Below, in pieces: positions 17,972-27,691 of a DNA stretch of 64,000 nucleotides; the stretch's first letter is position 1; every line of letters starts with the position of its first letter. The stretch comes from Pseudomonas sp. LD120 (lineage in GTDB: Bacteria > Pseudomonadota > Gammaproteobacteria > Pseudomonadales > Pseudomonadaceae), in contig NZ_WVHL01000003.1 in assembly GCF_009861525.1 (NCBI RefSeq), positions 1,645,350-1,709,349 of the forward strand, written 5' to 3'. The position numbers were made by a program, and so were the translations under genes. Below the pieces are notes generated by a model, which searched no databases, was not told the origin of the DNA, and was given only the letters and a program-made list of their open reading frames with translations.

Positions 17972-18345
17972 ATCCAGTCTCGGCGTTGTTTTTATTGACT
18001 GGGGCCATGATGGGCAGGCTCGGCCGGGGAAAAAATGGCTTTTCCGGCGAATCAGTTGCACTTTCCATGGGCCGCGCGCTCGGTTGAGCTGGGGACTGGC
18101 GAGGGCCCTGAGGACGGATGTGAACCGCTTTATCGTTTCACTTCACATTCTGGTGTCTGCGGTCTAAAACAGCGTGCCGATGGGGGGATTTTTTTTGCAT
18201 CAGCCATATAGAAGCGCAAGTTCGGCCGATACCTGTAACAGCCCCGCAGATATATTCGCGGGTGCCTACCGTCGGCGCCTGTCCCCAGCGCCAGACGTTT
18301 CATGGCATGGACGCTTGTTGCCCGTTCTCCTCTGAGAGTCGTCCT
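17972..18345. other. Intergenic region between hpaB and the chemoreceptor gene
   Basis: About 370 bp holding the divergent promoters of hpaB and the chemoreceptor. Composition is more AT-rich around 18120-18250. I found no convincing sigma-54 site, operator or small gene. Confidence 0.5.
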
Positions 18346-19971
18346 ATGTCATTGCGTAACCTGAATATCGCTCCTCGCGCTTTCCTCGGTTTTGCCTTCA
18401 TCGCCTTGCTGGTCATCGGGCTCGGTGTGTTCGCGGTCAATCGCATGTCGACCATCCGTGAGGCGTCGGTGAACATGGAAAGCAATCTACTGCCCAGCGT
18501 CAGCTTTCTTGGCAACCTCACCGAAAACGTATTGCGCATGCGGATTCTGTCGTTCCGGGTCCTGGTGAACCGTGACCCGGCCGCCTTGCAGGAAGCCCAA
18601 CTACGCATCGGCGTGTTGGTGGACAAGGTCAAACAGGCCCAGGCCAGTTACGCAGCGTTGCCGGCGGTGCCGGAGGAGGTCGCGCTGTACAAGACTTTCT
18701 CTGCGACCCTGGCGACGTACCTGCAAGCCCAGAATGAAATGCTTGAACTGTCGCGTCAGAACAAGCTCGATGAGCTGCGGGCACTGATTAATACCCGGAT
18801 CAAAAATGGCACCGACCAGATGGGCCAGCAGTTGAATCAACTGGTGGCGATCAATGCCGCCGGAGCCAAAAGTGCCTCCCATGCTGCCGGCGAACAATAC
18901 AGTGGCGCGATTGTCGGGATTGTCAGCGTTGCGGTGATTGCCGCGTTGCTGACGGTGGTGCTGGCCTTGCTGCTGACCCGCAGCATCGTCACCCCGCTGA
19001 ACAAGGCCCTGAACGCCGCTGAGGTGATCGCCGGCGGCAACCTGCGTCAGGCCATTGAGATCGAAGGGACTGACGAGCCGGCGCGCCTGCTGCGGGCCTT
19101 GGCCGACATGCAGGCGAGCCTGCGCCGGACCATCGAGCAGATCGCCGGTTCGGCGACCCAGCTGGCCTCGGCCTCGGAAGAACTCAGCGCCGTCACCGAA
19201 GAAGCCTCTCGTGGGGTCCAGCAACAGAACGACGAAATTCAACAGGCGGCCACGGCGGTCAATGAAATGACCGCAGCGGTGGAAGAGGTGGCGCGCAACG
19301 CAGTGTCCACATCCGAAGCTTCCCGGCAATCGACCCAGGTGGCCTGTGACGGTCGTGACCGCGTGGTACAGACCGTCGAGGCCATTCAGGTCATGACCCA
19401 CGACGTGCAAGCCACCTCGGTGATGATCGAAGGCCTGGCGAGCCAGGGACGCGACATCGGCAAGGTGCTGGATGTGATTCGCGCCATCGCCGAGCAAACC
19501 AATCTGCTGGCGCTCAACGCCGCCATCGAAGCCGCCCGGGCGGGTGAGGCCGGGCGCGGCTTCGCAGTGGTGGCGGACGAGGTGCGGGCCCTGGCCCATC
19601 GCACCGCCCAATCGACCCAGGAAATCGAGAAGATGGTGGCGGGCATCCAGAACGGCACCGGCGAGGCGGTGGAGTCGATGCAGCAAAGCAACCAGCGTAC
19701 CCAGAGCACTCTGGAACTGGCCCGCTCCGCCGGTGTGGCCCTGGAGCAGATTGCCGACTCGATCAATCAGATCAACGAACGCAATCTGGTGATCGCCAGC
19801 GCTTCGGAGGAGCAGGCCCAGGTTTCCCGCGAGGTTGACCGCAATCTGATGAACATTCGCGACCTGGCGCTGCAGTCGGCGGCCGGCTCCAACCAGACCA
19901 GCGCCGCCAGCCAAGAGCTGTCGCGTCTGGCGGTGGACCTGAATGCGATGGTGGCGCGTTTCGTGATTTGA
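18346..19971 (+). CDS. Methyl-accepting chemotaxis protein
   Basis: 541 residues, a transmembrane chemoreceptor. Membrane segments lie at about 12-32 and 190-212, enclosing a periplasmic four-helix-bundle sensor of about 155 residues; a HAMP domain follows (about 212-265), then the signalling domain with the hairpin-tip motif [19 protein letters not shown] near 385. I use the ATG at 18346, which gives the standard [12 protein letters not shown] start; an upstream ATG at 18262 would add a poorly structured leader. No C-terminal CheR-docking pentapeptide is present. Its ligand is unknown, though location beside hpaB makes an aromatic compound possible. Confidence 0.9.
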   Translation: MSLRNLNIAPRAFLGFAFIALLVIGLGVFAVNRMSTIREASVNMESNLLPSVSFLGNLTENVLRMRILSFRVLVNRDPAALQEAQLRIGVLVDKVKQAQASYAALPAVPEEVALYKTFSATLATYLQAQNEMLELSRQNKLDELRALINTRIKNGTDQMGQQLNQLVAINAAGAKSASHAAGEQYSGAIVGIVSVAVIAALLTVVLALLLTRSIVTPLNKALNAAEVIAGGNLRQAIEIEGTDEPARLLRALADMQASLRRTIEQIAGSATQLASASEELSAVTEEASRGVQQQNDEIQQAATAVNEMTAAVEEVARNAVSTSEASRQSTQVACDGRDRVVQTVEAIQVMTHDVQATSVMIEGLASQGRDIGKVLDVIRAIAEQTNLLALNAAIEAARAGEAGRGFAVVADEVRALAHRTAQSTQEIEKMVAGIQNGTGEAVESMQQSNQRTQSTLELARSAGVALEQIADSINQINERNLVIASASEEQAQVSREVDRNLMNIRDLALQSAAGSNQTSAASQELSRLAVDLNAMVARFVI

Positions 19972-20054
19972 CCCAGGCCAGGCTCGTCGTTTGCTCGACG
20001 AGGGGCGTGGCAGCGCCTAGGGTTTGAGCTGAAGTGTCTTTCAAGGAGCAAGTG

Positions 20055-21227
20055 ATGCGTTATTCCGCGCTGACTCAACGGATTGCCGGCGAAGGTAGCG
20101 CCGCCTGGGATATTCACTACCGCGCGCTGGCGCTGCGCGAACAGGGCGTCGACGTGTTGCTGCTGACCGTCGGCGATCCGGATTTCGACACCCCAAGGCC
20201 GGTGGTCCAGGCCGCCATCGACAGTCTGCTGGCCGGCGATACGCATTATTCGGACGTGCGCGGCAACCTTGCCCTGCGGCGTTGCATCGCCCGGCGTCAT
20301 CGAAAGCGTAGCGGCCAGGAAGTGGACGCCGAGCACGTGGTGGTGCTGCCTGGCGCGCAGTGCGCGGTGTTTGCGGTGGCCCAGTGTCTGCTCAACCCTG
20401 GGGACGAGGTGCTGGTGGCCGAGCCGATGTACGTTACCTACGAAGGTGTGTTCGGTGCGTGTGGCGCCCAGGTGGTGCCGATTCCGGTGCGCCCGGAGTG
20501 CGGTTTTCGCGTCACGCCCGAGGATGTGGCGTCACGCATTGGCGGCAAGACCCGGGCTCTGTTGATCAACAGCCCCAACAACCCCTCCGGCGCCAGCCTG
20601 TCTCACGAGGCCTGGGAGGCACTGGCCGGGCTGTGCATCAAACATGACCTGTGGTTGATCTCCGACGAGGTGTATTGCGACCTGCTGTACGAGGGCCAGC
20701 ACCTGAGCCCCGCGAGCCTGCCAGGCATGGCCGGACGTACCGCAACCATCAACAGCCTGTCCAAATCCCACGCCATGAGCGGGTGGCGGGTGGGGTGGGT
20801 GATAGCACCGCGGGCGTTGGCCGGGCACTTGAGCAATCTGTCGCTGTGCATGCTCTATGGCCTGCCGGACTTCGTTCAGAACGCCGCGGTGGTGGCTCTG
20901 GACAGTGACTTGCCGGAGCTGGCGCAGATGCGCGAGGAGTACCGCCAGCGTCGGAATCTGGTGTGCTCGATGCTGGCCGACTGCCCCGCACTGACCCCGA
21001 TCTGCCCCGATGGCGGCATGTTCGTGATGGTCGACGTGCGGCGTACCGGCCTGGACGCCCAGGCATTCGCCGACCGTCTGTTGGCGCGTTACGCGGTTTC
21101 CGTGCTTGCCGGTGACGCCTTTGGCCCCAGCGCCGCGGGGCATATCCGCATCGGGCTGGTGCTGAACCGCGAGCATCTGGCCGAGGCTTGTCGGCGCATC
21201 GCGCGGTGCACCGATGAACTGCTCTAG
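20055..21227 (+). CDS. Pyridoxal-phosphate aminotransferase, class I/II
   Basis: 390 residues of fold type I. Visible are LTVGDPDFDTP near 35, the NSPNNPSGASL motif near 170, SDEVYCDLLYEG, and the PLP lysine in SLSKSHAMSGWRVGW near 240. It resembles the aspartate/aromatic aminotransferase subgroup. AAGGAG precedes the ATG at 20055, which excludes the longer frame from 20034. It runs convergent to the esterase gene with only 17 bp between stops. The amino donor and acceptor cannot be read from sequence. Confidence 0.86.
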   Translation: MRYSALTQRIAGEGSAAWDIHYRALALREQGVDVLLLTVGDPDFDTPRPVVQAAIDSLLAGDTHYSDVRGNLALRRCIARRHRKRSGQEVDAEHVVVLPGAQCAVFAVAQCLLNPGDEVLVAEPMYVTYEGVFGACGAQVVPIPVRPECGFRVTPEDVASRIGGKTRALLINSPNNPSGASLSHEAWEALAGLCIKHDLWLISDEVYCDLLYEGQHLSPASLPGMAGRTATINSLSKSHAMSGWRVGWVIAPRALAGHLSNLSLCMLYGLPDFVQNAAVVALDSDLPELAQMREEYRQRRNLVCSMLADCPALTPICPDGGMFVMVDVRRTGLDAQAFADRLLARYAVSVLAGDAFGPSAAGHIRIGLVLNREHLAEACRRIARCTDELL

Positions 21228-21244
21228 CGGTTGTCGCCGGTCAA

Positions 21245-22216
21245 TCACGGCGTTGCTTGAGCGCCCGGGGTTCGTATGCTGAGTTCAGGGGCGCGCAGGC
21301 ACTGGCGCAGGTGGTGCAACAAGGCGTCATAAAGGGCATCGACTTCCGCCGCCAGGCCTCTGGCCCGCAGGCAACCGTGTACCAATCCCTGCCCGGGATA
21401 CAGCTCACTGGAGACACCGGCGGCTAGCAGCCGTTGGTGATAACACGCGCCGTCATCGCGCAGCGGGTCGAACGCCGCCAGGGCGATAAAGGCCGGCGGC
21501 AGGTTGCTGAAGTCCTGCGCCAACAACGGTCGCGCATAGGGTGAGTGCGGTTCGGGGCCGGGCAGGTACAGGGACTGGAAGCCCTCCAGGTCGCTGCTGC
21601 TGAGCAGGGGCGCATCGGCGCACTGACGGCGCGATGGCAGGTCGGCGTCGCCGCCCAGTCCGGGGTACACCAGCACTTGGGCGCCAGGCAGGGGTTCGGC
21701 GGCATCGCGCAAGGCCAGGCACAGGGCGGCGGCCAGGTTGCCACCGGCGCTGTCGCCCATCACAGCCCGGCGCTGGCGGTCCAGGGGGATCGGCGCCAGG
21801 CCTTGCTCCAGGGCGCGCCAGACCGCCAGGCTGTCATCGAACGCCGCTGGAAACGGGTGTTCCGGCGCCAGCCGATAGTCCACCGCGATCACCAGCACCT
21901 GAAGTTCGCTGGCCAGATGCGCGGTGATGAAAGCGTGGGAGTGCAGACCGCCCACGACCCAGCCCCCTCCGTGCAGGTACAGCAACCAGGGCCAGCCGTC
22001 CGCAGGGGGTGGGCGGTCCGGGTGGTAGAGGCGCAGCGGCACCCCGGCCAGTGGCACGTCCTGCACCACCAGGCCGCGAGGACAGGGCGGCGTGAAGGCT
22101 TGGCACATGCGCTCATAGCTGTCGCGCAAGCCCTGGATGCTGTCATCGGCGCCGGTGTAACTCAGGGTCTGGCGGACAAAGGCCGCCAGTTCTGCGGAGA
22201 GCGGATAATCGGTCAT
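21245..22216 (-). CDS. Alpha/beta hydrolase, hormone-sensitive-lipase type esterase
   Basis: 323 residues. The oxyanion-hole motif HGGGWVVGG is at about 80 and the nucleophile elbow GDSAGGNLA at about 155; Asp (FDPLRDD) and His (LVHGCLR) complete the triad. These are hallmarks of the HSL/family IV esterases acting on short-chain esters. It follows the choline-type binding protein by 14 bp, suggesting the two are translated from one message. Confidence 0.86.
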   Translation of the reverse strand: MTDYPLSAELAAFVRQTLSYTGADDSIQGLRDSYERMCQAFTPPCPRGLVVQDVPLAGVPLRLYHPDRPPPADGWPWLLYLHGGGWVVGGLHSHAFITAHLASELQVLVIAVDYRLAPEHPFPAAFDDSLAVWRALEQGLAPIPLDRQRRAVMGDSAGGNLAAALCLALRDAAEPLPGAQVLVYPGLGGDADLPSRRQCADAPLLSSSDLEGFQSLYLPGPEPHSPYARPLLAQDFSNLPPAFIALAAFDPLRDDGACYHQRLLAAGVSSELYPGQGLVHGCLRARGLAAEVDALYDALLHHLRQCLRAPELSIRTPGAQATP

Positions 22217-22230
22217 CGACAGGCCGTCCC

Positions 22231-23172
22231 TTACAACCGCGCTTTGACGGCCGCCAGGCCGTCCTCGCCATCGACGCTACGCACCCCGGCCAGCCAACGC
22301 TGCAGGTCCTCGGGGTGCTCGCGCAGCCACTGGCGCGCCACGTCCTGCGGCGATTTGCGCGCCATGATCGGCACCATCAGCTGGCTTTCCTGGGCGGCGT
22401 TGAACGTCAGGTTCTGCAGCAGACGATTGACGTTGGGGCAGCGCTCGGCGTAATCCGGTGCGGTGACCGTAGACACCGTGGCCGCGCCCTCGTTGGGTCC
22501 ATACACGTCTTCACTGCCGGTCAGGTAGGTGATGCGCAGGTTGATGTTCATGGGGTGCGGGGTCCAGCCGACGAACACCACAAACTCCTTGCGGTTGATC
22601 GCCCGTTGCACCGCCGCCAGCATCCCGGCCTCGCCGGACTCGATCAGCTTGAAGCCCTTGAGGCCGAAATGGTTGGTATCGATCATGGTCTTGATGGTGG
22701 TGTTGGCTCCACTGCCGGGTTCGATGCCGTAGATCTTGCCGCCCAGTTGCTGCTTGAAACGGGCGATGTCGGCAAAGGTCTTAAGGCCCGCTTGCGCAAC
22801 GTAATCCGGCACCGCCAGGGTGGCCTGGGCGTCGGCGAGGCTGGGTTGGGCCAACACCTTGACCTGCCCGGCCTCAAGGAAGGGCGCAATGTTCTGGTCC
22901 ATGGCCGGTTTCCAGTAGCCAAGGAAGACATCCAGGCGTTTATCGCGGATGCCGGCGAAGAGAATCTGCTGCACGGCGCTGGTCTGCTTGCTCTTGTAGC
23001 CCAGGTCCGTGAGCAGCACATCGGCCACGGCGCTGGTGGCAATCACGTCGGTCCAATTGACCACGCCCATGCGCACAGTCTTGCAGGAAGCGGGCTCGGC
23101 GGCCCAGGTGGGGGCGCTCAGCAGTACGCTGGCGCAGAGGATCGAGCAACAACGTTTGAACGGTGCTTTCAT
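22231..23172 (-). CDS. Choline/quaternary-amine ABC transporter substrate-binding protein (ChoX/ProX-like)
   Basis: 313 residues with a signal peptide (CASVLLSAPTWAAEP). The body shows the OpuAC/ChoX pattern: VNWTDVIATSAVADVLL, FLGYWKPAMDQNI, VGWTPHPMN and NLTFNAAQESQLM. Trp residues in the first three match those that form the aromatic cage binding trimethylammonium groups. No ATPase or permease gene is adjacent, so it must be an orphan that serves a distant transporter. Pseudomonads often have several such binding proteins per transporter. Confidence 0.85.
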   Translation of the reverse strand: MKAPFKRCCSILCASVLLSAPTWAAEPASCKTVRMGVVNWTDVIATSAVADVLLTDLGYKSKQTSAVQQILFAGIRDKRLDVFLGYWKPAMDQNIAPFLEAGQVKVLAQPSLADAQATLAVPDYVAQAGLKTFADIARFKQQLGGKIYGIEPGSGANTTIKTMIDTNHFGLKGFKLIESGEAGMLAAVQRAINRKEFVVFVGWTPHPMNINLRITYLTGSEDVYGPNEGAATVSTVTAPDYAERCPNVNRLLQNLTFNAAQESQLMVPIMARKSPQDVARQWLREHPEDLQRWLAGVRSVDGEDGLAAVKARL

Positions 23173-23318
23173 CGGGGGCTCATCCGGCAGGTGATTTTTA
23201 TGGCATCGGCGTCTTACTGCGCCATGACCGCCACCTTACGTGGCAGCGGCGCGCCAGGAAACGCCCTGGGGCGACCGGCTTTTGCCCTGTGACGACTCGC
23301 TGGAAGTGAGAGTGGGGC

Positions 23319-23416
23319 GTAGCGGCTAGCGCTCGCAGACCTCAGGGGATCTGCGGGAGGTCAGGCAGCTTCTGCGAGCCTGGTCGCCGCTTCGCCAAGG
23401 CTCAGTAGCGGCTACA
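23319..23416. repeat. Intergenic TAGCGGCTA-type repeat overlapping the end of the GST gene
   Basis: GTAGCGGCTA occurs at 23319 and again at 23405, bracketing a region with inner complementary stretches such as CTCGCAGA/TCTGCGAG. It is of the same general type as the TGTAGCCGCT repeats at 60.8-61.0 kb. The right copy supplies the TAG stop of the glutathione transferase. Confidence 0.55.
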
Positions 23417-24050
23417 GGTCAATGTTGCTTGGGGGTTTGGCCATGACCGCGGTGAATAGCTGCGATTCCAGCAAGCCTTGCAACCAAGCGTGCAGCGCCG
23501 GATAGGGCGCCTGCGCAAACCACTGCCGATCCACATGGGCAAATTGGCGGACAAAGGGCAGCAGCGCCATGTCCGCCAGGCTCGCTCGTTCGGCCAGTAG
23601 ATAGCGCTGTTCTTGTAGTCGAGACTCCAACTGCGCGAGGAATACTGCCCCCTGAGCCCGGTAATGTTCCATGGGCGCCTCGGGGTAGCGCTCGGCGTAC
23701 TTGTAGCGATTGAGGTGCACCTTGAACACCTGATCATTCTCGGCAATCAGCGCCGTCATCTGCGCCGGGGCCGCTGGGTCCGCCGTCAGCCGCCAGTCCT
23801 CGGGGTCCTGCTGTTCCAGGGCCCAGTGCATGATCTCCAGGCTCTCATCGATTACCCGCCCGTCCACCGCCAGCACCGGCACCGTGCCCTTGGCCGACAG
23901 CGCGAGCATCTCGGGTGGTTTGGCCTTGAGGCTGACCTCGATGATCTGCACCGGCACCTGGGCGTAGCGCAGGGCCAGTCGCGCGCGCATGGCGTAAGGG
24001 CAGCGGCGGAAGGAGTAGAGGGTCGCCTCAGGCATCGGCCGAGTGATCAT
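23412..24050 (-). CDS. Glutathione S-transferase
   Basis: 212 residues. An N-terminal thioredoxin-like domain carries SFRRCPYAMRARLAL (CPYA motif, like GstB/Omega-type) and VPVLAVDGRVIDESLEIM, the glutathione-binding cis-Pro and ES motif. A helical C-terminal domain follows. The ATG at 24050 overlaps the sbcC stop as ATGA and has GGAGG upstream, so it is coupled to sbcDC. The last codon and stop lie within an intergenic repeat. Confidence 0.87.
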   Translation of the reverse strand: MITRPMPEATLYSFRRCPYAMRARLALRYAQVPVQIIEVSLKAKPPEMLALSAKGTVPVLAVDGRVIDESLEIMHWALEQQDPEDWRLTADPAAPAQMTALIAENDQVFKVHLNRYKYAERYPEAPMEHYRAQGAVFLAQLESRLQEQRYLLAERASLADMALLPFVRQFAHVDRQWFAQAPYPALHAWLQGLLESQLFTAVMAKPPSNIDL

Positions 24051-27000
24051 TTCACCTCCAGGGTGCTCAGGCCGTTGCCCTGGCGGCTGACCTGGATCTG
24101 CACCGGGATCCGTTCGTGCATGTCCTGGACGTGGGAAATCACCGCGACTTTGCGTCCCTGGGCTTGCAGACCGTCAAGGGCGTCCATGGCCAGTTGCAGC
24201 GACTCGGGGTCGAGGCTGCCGAAGCCTTCGTCGATAAACAGCGACTCGATCTTCAGGGTGCTGGAGGCCATCGAGGCCAGCCCCAGAGCCAGGGCCAGGG
24301 ACACCAGGAAAGTCTCGCCGCCGGACAGCGAGTGCACCGAACGCAGTTCGTCGCCCATCTCGGTGTCCAGCACCAGCAGGCCGAGCATGCTGCCGCCGCG
24401 CTTGAGGCGGTAGCGCCGCACCAGTTGGCGCAACTGGGCGTTGGCGTGATGCACCAGCAGGTCAAGGTTGTAGGCCTGGGCAATCTTGCGGAATTTGTCG
24501 CCTTCGGCCGAGCCGATCAGGGCACTCAGGCGCGCCCAGCGCTGCCACTGCTGGTAGGCGTCGTTGATGCGTTGGCCCAGCGCTTGATTGGCCTCCTGGC
24601 GGCGCTGGTCCTCGCTTTGTCGGGCGCGCAGTTCCGCTACGTGCTGTTCGCTGGCGAGGGCTTGTTGCTGCAGCTGTTCAAGGGCCTGGAGCAGTTGCCC
24701 GGCCTCCAGGTTGCCGTTGTGCTGGGCCTGGTGCTGTTGCAGGCGTTGCTGGCGCTCCTGGAGCAGGACCTTGGCTTGCTCGATGGCCTTGTCGTTGGCC
24801 TGCAGGCGCTGGCGCAGTTGCTGGATCTGGTCCTCATCCAATTCCAGCAACTGTTGCAGGCCGGCATCATCCAGTTCCGGGTGCTGGGCGCGCCATTGCT
24901 CGATGCTGCCGGCCAGTTGCTGCTGTTCGCTGTCTAGGGCTTGCAGACGCTCTTGCCGGGCCTTGAGTTCGGCGCTCAGTTGGATCAGTTGCTGCTGCAG
25001 CTCGTGCTGCTCGTGCTGGGCCTTGGCCTGGGCGCTGCGAGCCTGTTCCACGGCTTGATCGAGCTGTTGCTGCCAGAGCTCGGCGCTAGGGTGCGCCCCC
25101 AGCAGGGCGGCCAGCCGGTCCTGGCAGGCCTGCTGCTGTTGGCTCAGGGTGTCGAGCTGCTGCTGAGCGTCGCTCAGTTGCTGCTGGCGGGTCAGCTGGC
25201 GGTCCTGCTCCTTGTCCAGCAGCAGTTGGCGCTGCTGTTGTTCTGCGGTTTCGTCCTGCTGCTCGCGCAGTTGTTCGATGCGTTGCAGGACCTGCTGGTC
25301 CAGTTGCATGAAGGTGCTGGCCGGATCACCGCGCAGGCCTTCTTGCACCTCGGCCGGCAGCAGGTGGTTGAAGCTGGCCAGTTCTTCCTCCAGACGCTGC
25401 TGGTCGGCGGCCAATTGCTCCTGCTGCTTGTGCAGATGCTGGGCCGCCTGCTGGCTGGCGTCTTGTGCGTGCTGCAACTGCTGCTGGAGCCGCGTGGCGT
25501 CCTTTTGCAGGGTCAGCAAGGCATCCAGGCGGCTCTCATCCTGGGTGATGCTCTGTTGCAACTGCTCCAGTTGCTGGCGTAGCCAGGCATCGCGTCGAGC
25601 CGGGTCCTGGTCCAGCAGGCTGGCACTCTGCGGGTGGGCTTGCAGGCTGGGGGCCAGCGCCTGTTGCTGGCTGGCCAGCTGTTCCTGTTGCTGGAGGAAT
25701 TCCTTCTGCTGGGCGATCAGGCCCTGGACCTGGGCCCGCAGTTCGTTGAGCTGTTCCTTGAGCCTGTCCACCGCCTGACGGGCGTTGGCTTCTTCGCTTT
25801 CGTCATGGCGCCCCAGGCTTTGCAGCAGGGCTTCGGGCTGGTGATAGGGGTGCTCGACGCTGCCGCACACCGGGCAGGGCTGGTCGTCCTGCAACTGCTC
25901 GCGCAGTTCCTCGACACTGGCACTGCGGGCCAGGCGCTGGCGCTCCAGCAAGGCCTGGGTGACGCTCAGGGTCTGCTCGGCGACGCTCAGTTCGGCCTTG
26001 GCTTGCAGGCCGGCCTGGTTCAGCGCTTCACGCTGGGCGGCCACGGCTTGTTGCTTGTCTTGCAGGGCCTGGCCGCGCAGGTCCAGTTCCTGTTGCTGGG
26101 CCCAGAGCCGTGCCAGCTCTTCGGTGGCCCGTTGTTGCTTGCGGTTGTCCTTGAGCAGGCCGTCCAGCAATTGGATCTGCTCGGCCACGGCCTGGGGTTC
26201 GGCACCGGCTTCGCTGTAGAGCAATTCAAGGTGGGTACGTTGTTCGGCCAGTTGCTGAGCCGCGCTGCCGGCCCGCTGTTCCAGGGCCGGCAGTTCGGCC
26301 TGGCCCTGGTTCAGGCGGTTGCCGATCAGCATCAGTTGCTGCAAGCGTTCGCGGTAGAGCGTCCAGGCTTCGCTCAAGGGGGCGAGGGCGGCGCTGTGCG
26401 CCAACTGCCCGGCAATCCGCTCCAGGCGCTCACCCACCAGACGCTGCTTCTCCAGCAGTTCGGCAATGCTTTGCTGGCCTTGGGCACTGACGCTTTGCGC
26501 GCGGTCACGGGTTTCGCCGGCGTCGCTCAGGCTCTGGCCAAGACGGCTCAGGTTGCCCTGTTCGGCAAAGGCTTCGCGCAGCAGCGGGACGCTGTCGCCG
26601 TGCTGGCTCTGGGCCTGGGTCAGGGCGCTGTCGGCGTCGAGCACGTGCTGTTGCAGCTGTTGGTGACGTTGTTGCAGCTCAACCTGTTGCGCGGCCTGCT
26701 GCTCGATCTGTTGGCCCAGGGGCTCCAGCGCTTGGCGCAGCTCGATCTGGCGCAGGAATTGGTGACGCTGCGGCGCCAGTTGCTCCAGCCGTTGCAGGCG
26801 CAGGCGCTCTGGGGCCAGGGTCTGAGCCTCCTGCTCGGCCTGTTGCAACTGCTCGGTGGCGTTCTGCTGCGCCTCCTGCCATTGGCGCAATTCCTTGAGC
26901 CAGCTGTGCTGGGCCTCCAGTTGCTTGAGCTGGGCCTGCTGGGTCTTGAGCTGTTGCTGGGCGTCGTTGAACTGCTGGTCCAGTTCGGCCCGGGCCTCGG

Positions 27001-27691
27001 GGGCCAGCGGGGTGATGCCACTGGCCTGGGCCTGGAGCACTTTGTGGGCTTCGTCGGCGTCTTTGCTCTTGCTGTAGGCGCGCCGCCCCAGCTGGCTGTA
27101 GATCGCAGTGTTGGTGAGCTTTTCCAGCAGCTCGCTGCGCTCTTTGTCGTCGGCCTTGAGAAAGGCGCTGAACTCGCTCTGGGCCAGCATCACCGCGCGG
27201 GTGAACTGCTCGAAATTCAGCCCCAGCCGGGCTTCGATCAGCTGTTTGTATTCACTTTTGCTCTGGTTGCTCAGCAGTTGCTCGCTGTCCAGGTCGGTGA
27301 GGTTCTGGCGGCTGGCCTGCAGCTTGCCGTTGGCCTTGTCCCGGGCGCGATTGGCTTCCCAGCGGGCGCGGTAGCGACGGCCGTCGATGCCGACGAAGTC
27401 CACCTCGGCAAAACCACTGCCCGTGCCCCGGCGCAGCAGGGTGCGCGGGTCGCCGGTGGAAATCTCGCTGTCGACATCCGGAACCTTGTTTTCCTTGGCA
27501 ATGTTGTTCAGCCGTGGCACGGCGCCGAACAGCGCCAGGCACAGGGCGTCGAGCAGGGTGCTTTTGCCGGCGCCGGTGGGCCCGGTGATGGCGAACAGCC
27601 CGGCGCTGGCCAGGGGCTCGGCGGTAAAGTCGATCTCGAACGGGCCGGCCAGGGAGGCCAGGTTCTTCAGGCGGATGGCCAGGATCTTCAT
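24047..27691 (-). CDS. sbcC: Exonuclease SbcCD, ATPase subunit SbcC
   Basis: 1214 residues. The N-terminal Walker A is GPTGAGKSTLLDALCLALFG (about 37-56). Long Gln-rich coiled coils flank the zinc hook CPVCG near residue 610, and the C-terminal lobe has the ABC signature LSGGETFLVSLALALGLA with Walker B LFIDEGFGSLD. With SbcD it forms the Mre11/Rad50-type nuclease that cuts hairpins and processes DNA ends. Its ATG overlaps the sbcD stop. The high Gln/Leu coiled-coil content leaves a long open frame on the other strand, which is an artefact. Confidence 0.95.
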   Translation of the reverse strand: MKILAIRLKNLASLAGPFEIDFTAEPLASAGLFAITGPTGAGKSTLLDALCLALFGAVPRLNNIAKENKVPDVDSEISTGDPRTLLRRGTGSGFAEVDFVGIDGRRYRARWEANRARDKANGKLQASRQNLTDLDSEQLLSNQSKSEYKQLIEARLGLNFEQFTRAVMLAQSEFSAFLKADDKERSELLEKLTNTAIYSQLGRRAYSKSKDADEAHKVLQAQASGITPLAPEARAELDQQFNDAQQQLKTQQAQLKQLEAQHSWLKELRQWQEAQQNATEQLQQAEQEAQTLAPERLRLQRLEQLAPQRHQFLRQIELRQALEPLGQQIEQQAAQQVELQQRHQQLQQHVLDADSALTQAQSQHGDSVPLLREAFAEQGNLSRLGQSLSDAGETRDRAQSVSAQGQQSIAELLEKQRLVGERLERIAGQLAHSAALAPLSEAWTLYRERLQQLMLIGNRLNQGQAELPALEQRAGSAAQQLAEQRTHLELLYSEAGAEPQAVAEQIQLLDGLLKDNRKQQRATEELARLWAQQQELDLRGQALQDKQQAVAAQREALNQAGLQAKAELSVAEQTLSVTQALLERQRLARSASVEELREQLQDDQPCPVCGSVEHPYHQPEALLQSLGRHDESEEANARQAVDRLKEQLNELRAQVQGLIAQQKEFLQQQEQLASQQQALAPSLQAHPQSASLLDQDPARRDAWLRQQLEQLQQSITQDESRLDALLTLQKDATRLQQQLQHAQDASQQAAQHLHKQQEQLAADQQRLEEELASFNHLLPAEVQEGLRGDPASTFMQLDQQVLQRIEQLREQQDETAEQQQRQLLLDKEQDRQLTRQQQLSDAQQQLDTLSQQQQACQDRLAALLGAHPSAELWQQQLDQAVEQARSAQAKAQHEQHELQQQLIQLSAELKARQERLQALDSEQQQLAGSIEQWRAQHPELDDAGLQQLLELDEDQIQQLRQRLQANDKAIEQAKVLLQERQQRLQQHQAQHNGNLEAGQLLQALEQLQQQALASEQHVAELRARQSEDQRRQEANQALGQRINDAYQQWQRWARLSALIGSAEGDKFRKIAQAYNLDLLVHHANAQLRQLVRRYRLKRGGSMLGLLVLDTEMGDELRSVHSLSGGETFLVSLALALGLASMASSTLKIESLFIDEGFGSLDPESLQLAMDALDGLQAQGRKVAVISHVQDMHERIPVQIQVSRQGNGLSTLEVK

